A stretch of DNA of 64,000 nucleotides, from contig NC_092678.1 of the NCBI RefSeq assembly GCF_964355755.1, positions 24,410,365 through 24,474,364 on the forward strand, given 5' to 3'. A model generated the notes under the pieces. That model did not search any database, was not told the DNA's origin, and saw only the letters and a program-made list of their open reading frames with translations. Source of the DNA: Antedon mediterranea (taxonomy: Eukaryota; Echinodermata; Crinoidea; Comatulida; Antedonidae). Made by a program: the position numbers and the translations under genes. The number at the start of each line of letters is the position of its first letter. The first letter of the stretch is position 1. This document shows positions 37,479 through 47,400 of this stretch, in pieces.

Positions 37479-40400
37479 CTCTCACCCCTACCACCACCAT
37501 CACACCCCTACCACCACCATCACACCCCTACCACCACCATCACACCCCTACCACCATCACACCCAGACCACCATTTGCTATCCACACCTCTACCCTCACT
37601 CCCCTACCACCACCCTCACACCCAGACCACCATTTGCTATCCACACCTCTACCCTCTCACCCCTACCACCACCCTCTCACCGTACAGCATGTTTTGCTCT
37701 AAAACAATCGTTGTCTTTACACAACTTATTTTCAGATGATCTGTATTGCTCTCGTCCAGTTCAAGTCCCAAGCATAAACAAAGTGGAAGAGTTGAGCAAA
37801 CGTGCTGGCTTTGATCTTACCGACAATGAAGTGAAGGAATACAGAGAGGTGATGAAAGGCATTGTGGAAGGATTCAGCACAGTGGAGAAACTAAATGAAC
37901 CAAGTCTACCAGTCAAGTATCTACGGCTTCCGGGATATAGGCCATCAGAAGAAGAAAACTATTTAAATGCTTGGTAAATAAAGCTCTGTCTACACCATCG
38001 TGTAAATGTGTTGTGCCAATATATGGACACGATGATGTCATATCACTACCATATTTGGGCACATCACATCATTTTTTGTGTCAAACTAGTTTGATAGTGT
38101 AGACAGAGCTTGAAGCTTGGTTCCCACTAGGACGCAAGTAATTGACCAATCACAAGCAACAATGAATTATCAGTAGCTTCTCATTGGTCAACGCACGTGC
38201 GTTGCGCTTCTTACGTTCTTGTTTTGTGTCAAAATGTGAAGCGTTGGGTTTTTATTGGTCCAATATTAAAAATAAAATTCAATGGTAAGGCCTGACCCAA
38301 TGGACTATATCCAAGTTATGTCCGGATACAATGTGAATCACGTTTTAGTTTTATAAAGAAATGATTAAATGTTTCCATAGGTCATGGAGAACAGAGATCC
38401 AAGGAGCAATAGAGGGTCCTCTACACGGAAAGAGATTGGCTATAAAAGATAATGTAGCGGTGTATGGTGTTCCTATGACGGCAGGATCGTGGACTTTGCA
38501 GGGGTACATGCCAGAGTTCGACGCCACGGTGGTGACACGAATACTTGATGCTGGTAAGGTTATTGCTCTTTTAAAATTTATTACAAAAGAAATCAAAATA
38601 TATTTATAGATACAAAGAAGTAAATAACAAAAAGAAAACGCACGTGCTTAATCCTGTCGCACAAAAACAAAATTACTAGAGTGGAACGGAACCAAACTGG
38701 AATTGGTTGGAAGATGCAATGCAATATTGTTAACCAATACTATGAGACTGACCGTGTGAAAACACCCTTCAAATTGTAGTACATGAACTCCTCAAAATAA
38801 AATTCTTAGTATTGTTGAAATACTACGATACTTAATTTAGTAAATTAGTAAACATTATTTGTGTCAATGTAGTAATTATGTACTGCACCTTTTATGCATT
38901 ATATACAGTATCTGTATATTTCTTCAATGTTTTTTAAAAACGAATCAAGCCAGTTGGAAACGAAATAGTACCGGTGTAACACGTGTAGTCTCACAAATAT
39001 AATAATGTTATCAGCTTATGTGAATTTATATAATGATAATGATATACTTTTGATCGTTTTAAGGTGGAGTTATCAAAGGAAAGGCAAACTGTGATGACCT
39101 TTGTAGAGGTTGCACTGGTTACCTTGCCGCCAAAGGGCCGGTACTGAATCCTCACAACAATGAATATATAGCCGGTGGTTCAAGTGCTGGTAGTGCAGTA
39201 TTAGTTAGTAGACATATTGCAGTGACGGATTTAGGAAGTGACGCAATCGGGGACGCAACTTCCACGCGGCGGCGCGACAATATAATAATTTTATCTACAC
39301 ACTAGTCAAATTCTCAATTCTTCATTTTTACTACAGCATCTCAATGTAGATAGGTCTATAAATAAAGTGGAAATTCCTTCATAAGAGCTTATTATTATTT
39401 TCTTGCCACCCTGTGCAAACATTCTTGGATCCGGCATTGCAATAAAAATACCGTCGTATATTTACAAAATATACAAATCCAAATATTAATGTATTATATT
39501 TATACTTATGTTCATATATTATATTCAGGTATATTTATTGTCTATAAAAAAGACGAGTGAATGATACAAATAGATAAAAGGCTGAAACCGTAACAGTAAA
39601 TATATGCAAACATGTATAAAATGTATAGAAAATAACAAATAAAAATGCTAAACGACATTAACATAAAACTAGGCAGTTAAGGACGTGAACAAAATGAATT
39701 ACTTTCAAGATAACTTATGTAAATAAAGTCTTGATAATTCAAGAAACCTATTGATTCGTTAAAATATTATTTGAAAGTGTTTTTCAATAATTTATGATTT
39801 TAATTATTTAATTGGGTTTTAGGTTGCAACTGGTGAAGTTGACATGGCCATAGGATGTGACCAGGGTGGTTCTATCCGGTACCCTGCAAGCTGCTGTGGT
39901 ATCGTAGGTCTTAAACCAAGCTATGGTCTTGTACCATATACTGGAGTGCAATGTTCAGAACCATCACTTGACCACCTAGGACCAATGGCAGGCAACGTCT
40001 ATGACTGTGCTTTACTCCTAGAAGTGAGGAGGATCATGTTATCATTTAAAAAACAATCATATTAATTCACGAATAGCAATAATGTTCGCACTTATACAAC
40101 TGTCAACACTATCAAACTTTATGTGACAAAAAAAATGTGATGTGCCCATATATGGATGGATGATGTCATATTACTACCATGTTTGGGCACATCACCACCA
40201 TATTTGCACACGACAACAATGCTTTCTCTTCCTTAGGTGATTGCAGGTTATGACAATGGACTTGACGCTCGCCAACCTACAAACATTTCAAAAGTAAAAT
40301 ACACTGCAGCGGTATGTTGTTTAAAATCGTTGTTTTTTATTGTTTAACAGTATGTAATTAATGTAATTACTCTCTTAAATCATGTTGTTTTAAGATAATA

Positions 40401-43291
40401 CCTTATTTTATAATAATGTATCGATTATCTCCAATATAATTATGTTTACAATGTTGGTCTGATCAAGGCAATTTAATAACAAGACACTAAGCTTGTCTGG
40501 CTAAGATAGAAACGTTTAATAGTCCTTTGATCTTACGTCTGGCTGCGAAAAATATGCCTACCAACAGTACTCTTTGCACATATCGTGTAGAACCTGATCG
40601 TGTCACAGCCACAAATAAACCGTTTGCTCTCCGGAGCTCAGAATCCTGTTGTTGGTTTGATTTCTCAAGTATTTTAGTTAGATTCAACAGATTTGAGTAG
40701 TTACAAGATTGGAATACTGAAAGAGGGATTCGAACACAGCAATTCTGATGCCAGAGTGAACAAACTTATTCGAGAATCTGTGGGAAAATTCAAGCAAGTT
40801 GGCGCCGAACTTGAGACGGTCACGGTACCAATGCATAAACACGGTAGGCCTACAAACATTGCATTTGCGCTACAAATACAAGTTTTACAACGGTTTCAAA
40901 GTTGTTCTGATTTGAATGACTTGACTCTACCGGAGTCTCTCTTTTTTTCTCGAAATCTCGTCCCATCCACCAATCACATCGATCTATCGTTCTTTCGTTC
41001 GTTCGTTTTTCATTCATTCACTTATATTCGTTCGTTCGTTCGTTTGATCGTTCGTTGTTCGTTCGTTCTTTCTTTCGTTCGATCGTTCGTTCGTTCTTTC
41101 GTTCGTTCGTTCGTTCGTTCGTTCGTTTGATCGTTCGTTCGTTCTTTCTTTCGTTTGATCGATTGTTCGTTCGTTCGTTTTTTCGTTCGTTTGTTCATTG
41201 ATTCGTTCGTCCGTCCGTCCGTTCGTTCATTTTAATCTCACCCTATCCCCATCCGTCATTATTCAGTATTACCGTAACGTATAAACCAACATTTTTTTTA
41301 GAAAGTTCTTTACATTTGTCTTTATTGATTTTATTGATTTCAGGAATAGTACTTGAAACTTGTATTACATTTACTGGAGAATATGATACAGTAATTAAAG
41401 GTGGAGGTAAGCAGAAAGATATTGTTATGTATAATATGTTACAGATATTATAAGCCTATCGCCAATAATTTATAAACATTCTTTATAGAAAAACGTATAA
41501 AATGACATCTCTGTGTTTGATTGCCATGACCTGGGCTGCTGATTGTTTTGCCGTTTTTCTTTCAAATAGGTAACGGAAGTGGACGTAGAGGATTTTACTC
41601 TACAAGCATGACGGATGCTGTGAGTAGAGGCATCAAGGCGCACTCTAATGACCTGCAACCAAATTTGAAGGTGTGGATTTACTAGCAAAAAACAACAAGA
41701 AACTTTATGAACTAAAGCTCTGTCTATATCTAAAAAAAAGTGTGATGACGAAATATGGTAGTGATATGCCCAAATATAGTAGTGATATGGCATTGTACAT
41801 ATAGCACATCACATTTTTGTCACATAAAACTTTGATAGTGAAGACAGAGCTTTAGTCTATAAGGGCCTACATAAAACGCGGGGTTTTCATTAAGTGAGTT
41901 TATGGTTAATAGCCTATTGCTCCACGGAAACCGTTTTCCCCCTTTTTACAGCACCCGTTTCTGTTGAAAATACATTATTTTCAACAGAATTATCTCTTTA
42001 CTTAAACAAAACTCTTTTAAATATGTGTAGCTTGCCTGGATGCTTGCTGATTATATGAAAAACGAATATAATGGCAGATATTACGGAAAGGCGCAGAATC
42101 TGGTACGAGCTCTTGCTGCTGAGTTCGATAAAGTCTTTAAAGATGTTGACGTCATAGCAATGCCAACCATACCGTTTCCTCCAAAAAAGATCCCCAAGAA
42201 AGGCTTGTCAGTTAAAGGTACAGTCACCGTTTATAGTCTCCTCGTTAGTTAAAGGTACAGTCACCGTTTATAGTCTCCTCGTTAGTTAAAGGTATAGTTA
42301 CCGTTTGTCTCCTCGTCATTTAAAGGGACAGTTACCGTTTAGTCTCCTCGTCAGTTAAAGGTACAGTTACCGTTTAGTCTCCTCGTCAGTTAAAGGTACA
42401 GTTACCATTTAGTCTCCTCGTCAGTTAAAGGTACAGTTACCGTTTAGTCTCCTCGTCAGTTAAAGGGACAGTTACCGTTTAGTCTCCTCGTCAGTTAAAG
42501 GTACAGTTACCGTTTAGTCTCCTCGTCAGTTAAAGGTACAGTTACCATTTAGTCTCCTCGTCAGTTAAAGGTACAGTTACCGTTTAGTCTCCTCGTCAGT
42601 TAAAGGTACAGTTACCGTTTAGTCTCCTCGTCAGTTAAAGGTACAGTTACCGTTTAGTCTCCTCGTCAGTTAAAGGTACAGTTACCTTTTGTCTCCTCGT
42701 CTGTTAAAAGTACAGTTACCGTTTAGTCTCCTAGAAATCGTCAGAAAAGTTACACTTTGACTATCCTCGGGTATATAATGTTATACAGTACCAGGGGAAG
42801 ACTAAAACTCTTTCTCGGTTATACTATTTGTTAATAATACTTACGGTGCTCTACTACATGGAAAGGGAAGTAGACCGTTCTCTCTAGACTAGGCTGTAGG
42901 GTGGGAACGCCAAAGATATATGGAAAATGATTTATTTCAACTTGCTAATAATCAATAGGAAACAATATAGTCAATGTCTTTATTTTCTTTTGGTATTGAT
43001 AATGTGAATAATAATGGGTGAAATGAAAAAAAAAATTGTTTGCACCAAAAAAATTATAGTTACAGTGTCATTCTTATTCTTATTTTTCTCTTCTTTTTTT
43101 CAGATTGCATTGAACTAGTATCAGGTTTGGGTAGCAACGCCAGGTCATTCAGTCTAACTGGTCATCCAGCATTATCTATCAACGCTGGGTTTATAGACGG
43201 ACTACCGATTGGAATGATGTTAGTGGCTAAAATGTTTGACGAGAAGACACTGTTTAAAGTGGCCTACGCTTTTGAAAAACTTAATGAATAA
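36648..43291 (+). CDS. Amidase-signature hydrolase, bacterial enantioselective-amidase type
   Basis: Hydrolyses a carboxamide to acid and ammonia; the natural substrate is unknown. Exons 36648-36687, 37736-37973, 38381-38553, 39064-39203, 39823-40023, 40237-40311, 40678-40843, 41344-41406, 41570-41670, 42031-42217, 43104-43291 sum to 1572 nt, giving 523 residues. The catalytic triad is Lys115 (LAIKDN), cis-Ser190 (GGSSAGSAV) and nucleophile Ser214 ([11 protein letters not shown]). Spacings of 75 and 24 residues match FAAH (142/217/241) and the Rhodococcus amidase (96/171/195). The blocks [13 protein letters not shown] and LDHLGP and the C-terminal [11 protein letters not shown] are typical of the bacterial type. 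There is no signal peptide or membrane segment, so it is probably cytosolic. FAAH has an N-terminal membrane helix that this protein lacks. The exon 7 acceptor at 40677 was chosen because the nearer AG (40690) breaks the frame. Neighbours are not functionally related. Confidence 0.93.
36715..37680. repeat. Pyrimidine/purine-biased minisatellite split by a LINE 3' end
   Basis: Units with CCCCTACCACCACCATCACA and CCAGACCACCATTTGCTATC occur in two blocks, 36715-37070 and 37477-37680, in amidase intron 1. Between them (about 37071-37476) lies a fragment ending in GCGCTATAAAAATCCTG and a TTA microsatellite. Open frames through the array are artefacts. Confidence 0.85.
37071..37476 (+). mobile_element. 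Truncated non-LTR retrotransposon 3' end
   Basis: From 37083 the sequence reads [15 protein letters not shown], resembling the C-terminal end of CR1/L2-type reverse transcriptase ORFs. It is followed by a 3' UTR with GCGCTATAAAAATCCTG and a (TTA)n tail. 5' truncation and a microsatellite tail are typical of LINE copies. Family assignment is from pattern memory only. Confidence 0.5.
37979..38228. mobile_element. MITE families A and B back to back in amidase intron 2
   Basis: Family A fills 37979-38111, beginning five bases after the exon 2 donor (gtaaat at 37974). It is followed at once by a family B element (AAGCTTGGTTCCCACTAGGA, about 38112-38228). About 60 percent of the 407-bp intron is transposon. 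Confidence 0.8.
41000..41225. repeat. (TTCG)n microsatellite
   Basis: GTTCGTTCGTTCG with TGATCG and TTTC interruptions in amidase intron 7. Unusually CpG-rich for this window. Confidence 0.95.
41714..41853. mobile_element. MITE family A in amidase intron 9
   Basis: Terminal repeats GCTCTGTCTATATC and GAAGACAGAGC, interior in the opposite orientation to the copy at 559-692. Confidence 0.8.
42205..42730 (+). repeat. 35-bp minisatellite duplicating the amidase exon 10 donor
   Basis: About 15 copies. Each contains the exon end GTCAGTTAAAG and the donor GTACAG found at 42207-42223, then TTACCGTTTAGTCTCCTC. Use of the first duplicate donor would bring in an in-frame TAA, so the first donor is the functional one. 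Confidence 0.93.
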
Positions 43292-43383
43292 TCTCCTCTC
43301 GAAGTGCAGCAGGTTTAAGTTTAAAAAAAGAAAGAAAAAGAAAATCATAGTAAACACACGATATACCGAGCCTATATAGATTA

Positions 43384-43435
43384 AATAAATGCGTGTATAT
43401 TATATAACCATTTTCGATATCCTTCAGACAATAAA
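43384..43435 (+). terminator. Poly(A) signals of the amidase gene
   Basis: Two AATAAA hexamers, at 43384-43389 and 43430-43435, lie 93 and 139 nt after the stop codon. Another is at 43537-43542. Confidence 0.5.
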
Positions 43436-43640
43436 AGAATTCTGATATAAAATTGCATTTGTGTCTAAGTATAAACATTTTGGTAAATATTAAATACAAC
43501 TAACATTGTGTTCCACTATTAAAATGTATCTTATAAAATAAAAAATGTTTTAAAAAGTATTTTGTCTATAGAGGGGGAGATGTTATTTTTTTCTTTAGTA
43601 ACATTTTGACTATAGAGGGCGAATGTTATTTTTGACTGAC

Positions 43641-43650
43641 TGGCGCGAAG
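43641..43650 (-). promoter_or_regulatory. E2F-like site upstream of MCM10
   Basis: TGGCGCGAAG, which reads CTTCGCGCCA on the minus strand, matches the E2F core TTSGCGC in a poorly CpG-containing region, about 0.67 kb upstream of the first likely MCM10 exon end. MCM10 is E2F-regulated in mammals; function here is inference. Confidence 0.3.
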
Positions 43651-43779
43651 TTTATGTTTTTTTTTAATTTTGAGTTATTTTATTAGTAAAACTATACAAT
43701 TATTTGAAAAAAGTAAGTATATATTGTAAATATTTATTGATATACTAGACCTAGTAGGCTTATACCTAGGCTATATAAG

Positions 43780-44110
43780 ATTAAGAAAGAGCCTCCCGCC
43801 TAGGCCTAGTAGGGCCTAGCGGCCCTACTAGGCTAGGGCCTAGTTAGCTCAGCCTAGCCTAGTTAGGCTAGCTAGCTAGGCTAGGCCTCTACCAGGCCTA
43901 GGAGGCCTAGATAGGCCCTAGCTAGGCCTAGGCCTAGACTAGAGCCTAGGCCTAGATAGGCTATCTAGGCTAAGGGGCCTCTAGAGGCCTAGGGCTAGCT
44001 ACTATTCTATCCACTAGGCCTACTACAGTACTACTAAGTCTATACTATTACTACTAGGAAGGAGTACTACTAGCCTACTAACTCGCCTAGCCTCTAGCTA
44101 GCTAGGGCCT
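43780..44110. repeat. TAGGCC/CTAGG low-complexity palindromic cluster
   Basis: About 330 bp composed largely of overlapping AGGCCTAG, CTAGGCC and GCTAGCTAGG words without a fixed period. It is much richer in GC than its surroundings and full of short palindromes (AGGCCT, CCTAGG, GCTAGC). It lies between the amidase 3' end and MCM10, inside the probable MCM10 promoter region. Confidence 0.85.
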
Positions 44111-44229
44111 AGTTCTAGAATCTAGGTCTAGCCAGCACTACTGTACTTTCGCAGCTAACTGTGCATAAGACCACTGCGCTATATAAGACTTCAAGGTCAC
44201 TCACCATTACCAATTACCACATCTCGCAG

Positions 44230-44318
44230 CAGGTGAATGTTTTTAAATTAGGTAAGCTCGAGAGATTGATTGAGGTACGTGCGTGAGAAATCGACGATTA
44301 TAATGGAATGGTGTGACG
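44230..44318 (+). other. Candidate 5' UTR exon of MCM10
   Basis: The sequence ends GTGTGACG before gtgagt at 44319. Spliced to the acceptor at 44403 it reads TGA CGG ACG ATG, so an in-frame stop sits two codons before the MCM10 ATG at 44408. The exon's 5' limit is uncertain; an alternative donor (gtgaat) is at about 44233. Confidence 0.4.
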
Positions 44319-44407
44319 GTGAGTGCAGAAACTCATTACATTTATTATAATATTCATGTACCTTGCTAGACCTGGTGGTGAATTCATTTCTCTTTTTTTT
44401 AAGGACG

Positions 44408-47400
44408 ATGGGTGATGAGTATGATGACTACGATGATCTGGATGTTCTAACGTCGCTGTTAGGGGATGACGATGGAGATGCAAACCCTTATGATGTCAAA
44501 CCAGATGTTACCAAGTTTAAATACAAGAAATCAGACATTTATAAAAATGGAGAAACTAACTTAAGTTTGATTGAAAAAAGCAAACATGATGGAGGAGTAA
44601 AAAAAAGGAGCAGTGGTAGCAGTGATGAAGATAAATCAAAGCATGAATTACTTGGTAACTTGTGAAAATTGTATAATTTACCTTTTTTTTAAGTTAAAAA
44701 ACAAGAATCCTTTTTGTAAAATTCGTAAATGCTGTATCCTGCAATTGATTTACCGTGTGGAATGGCTAATTTACACAGACAAGTGAAAACGGTATAAAAA
44801 TATAGAATGTATGTTATTCCTTTTATGACCATTTACACACAAAGCGGAGCGGACCGGCGGTTTCCACTGAGGGTAGATACAGATTGTATGAGGGACAAAC
44901 TATGCGGTTTTCCGCTTACCGTTACCACTCATCTGTGTAAATTGGCCTTGAATGGAAGATTGTGTAAATGGAAGGTTTCAATGTTAGTTATTTTTCTAGT
45001 AACTACTTGTTACTACATATGACTAAAAGTTATAATGGCACAGTACAGGTTATACGTAAAGGGATGGGGTTATACTTGGTCATATACATGATATGTTTTT
45101 GTTATAAATTTTCTAGATGAGATGGAGAAAATGAAAAGACGAATGCAAGAATTGGAGTCACAATTAAAAATGAAAGAGAAAACAAATGTGAGAGAAGAAG
45201 GAAATTCCTTTGCAGAAGCGATGGATGCTGAAGTAGAAAAGAAGAAAACTGCTAAATGTAAACTGAAAGATATAAATAAAGTGAAGAAGAAGAAAGTTGA
45301 AAATGATAAAATGACTGAACTCTCAGGTAAGTAAAGTTTAGAAAAATTCGTTTTTTCCTTAATACATTCCTTATGTTACAGACTTTTTAAAAAATTGTGA
45401 GAATTGTGTTTATGCGTGTAGATTAGTAAATCAAGGACCTAACGCAACGTAAGTTAGTTGACCAATCACAAACAATAGATTATTCAAACTGTCGCTAGTC
45501 ATTGGCCAATACGCATTTACGTCGTTGCGTTCCTACTGGGAACCAAGCTTTACAGCTCTGCTTCGTGGTGAAAACTCCTTTTTGCAAGGCACTCAAGTCA
45601 GTATTTTGTTTTCAGAGTTGAATAGAAGAAATAAAAATTTTATTCTTGCAATTCAATAAACATTCATTGTTTGTATATTGAAAGTTCTTTTCATATTGTA
45701 GGTATAACTTCTGAAGATTTATTTGGATGTGACGATGATTGGAATGTAGAAGATGATGAAAACAAATCCGAATGCAGTGACTCGCCTCCTGATGATGAGA
45801 ATTATAAAAATACTTCACCAAATTCAATGTTCAATAAAAACAAACAACGAACGGCACATTCACCAAACACAAGTACAGTGCTACAAGAAAAAAGTATGAT
45901 TTCATTATAAAACTTTTTTAAGCACACACTAATAAAATCTTTTGTTGCCTGAAAAGTCACTAAACAGTCCTGAATGACCGTTGTGCATCCTGCAAATTTG
46001 CTGTGTCGACTCCACCCTCCAAAGCCCCACTAAATCCAGACATACAACCATTAAAAACTTGTTAAGTAATAATCAATAACCCAGATTTCCGGAGATGTCT
46101 CCGGAATTTCAAGTTTCGTAAACGCACCAAATGACAAAAAAAAGTCCCAAATCTAATATGGCAATTGTAACAACAAGTTTAGAATAAAAGATTTGTACAT
46201 TTTTTATATGAATGATATGGACTAACCACTTGTGTACCATATCTTGACCCACAGCCAGTCCATACAAGTGTTCACTTTGTGATATGCAGTTCAACAACTT
46301 TGACTCATATAATTTACACCAATTCCAACACCGCAAGGAGTCTTCGCACGAATGTAAAAACTGCAACAAGAGTTTCACGAGTGTACTATCACTCAAAGTT
46401 CATTTAAGGTCACACAGTAAAAGCCCTTCAGATCAGAGTAGGACACCCACAACAAGTAGAAAGGGAAATGAGTTGAATTGCAATAATAAAAGAACAATGG
46501 CATTGTCAAGGGAGTCTGGCGCCCTCAAAGGCCAGTTGTCCATCAAAAAACGCAAGATAGAAGAAGATAAATTTGAGACTGATGGTTTTTCACAAATACG
46601 AATAGTGTAAGTAAATATGTCTACTAGTACTAGTAAAGTCAGGCTTGTAATAACGTAGGAAGTGATAACATACCAACCAAAACATCATTCTCAACTTTAC
46701 TCAATATATTTTGGAATCACATGGTGTACTTTACTAGTGTTCATTCGCCATGCAAACCTTTACATAATATTATATTTATTAATCTTTAATAATACATTAA
46801 ATAACTATTTGATTTATGTACTGGTATAATATAAATATTAAAAATTAGCAGAACACCATATTGTTATTTATGAGAATTGTTTTTCAGAAACCCACTGATT
46901 TCATCGTCAACATTTAAACAATATATCGGTGAAAGAAAATTCATACGGATGTCTATTATGAAGTCGTACTTGAGCGGAGGTGAAATTGAGGGAAACTGGG
47001 TCACTTGTGGGGTTATAATATCCAAGACACCACCAAAGACCAGTGCTAAAGTAAGTTTATCTTATAAAGAGTATTACAAAATATTAATGCAGTTTAGCGG
47101 TGTCACTGGAATAAATGGTTAGCCCCAGACAAGGGTGACTTTCTGCAGCATTGTCCCTTTTGCTTAGCATCCAGCCTTTAGAAGAGAAGCCCTTTGATTG
47201 TCTTTATTAATATTACATGTTTATGTTGAGGTCAAGTTTATGATGTATTTGACCAAATTGAAAAACAAATCAGTGCTATAAAATAAATGCTTGATGAGGC
47301 CAAGATCATTAAACATACAAGTCAGGTCAGGTCAAGTTCAAGATCGCCTAAAATTTATAATTAGTATTGTATATTCAGGAATAGCCGCTCCATAGTCTCT

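Larger units (their letters stand above)
43640..44400. promoter_or_regulatory. Probable MCM10 promoter region
   Basis: Interval between the amidase 3' end and the MCM10 start exon. It holds the E2F-like site and the TAGGCC cluster. No TATA box in a convincing position was seen; the transcription start cannot be placed. Confidence 0.35.

Noticed and set aside
39204-39305. Continuation of amidase exon 4 to a stop near 39303
   Set aside because: The donor at 39204 (gttagt) joins to 39823 to give [15 protein letters not shown], matching the family; read-through loses the catalytic Ser.
40691-40843. Amidase exon 7 starting at the acceptor at 40690
   Set aside because: Gives an immediate TGA in phase 0; the AG at 40677 keeps the frame.
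41470-41793. 107-codon minus-strand frame
   Set aside because: Overlaps an amidase exon and a family A MITE in antisense.
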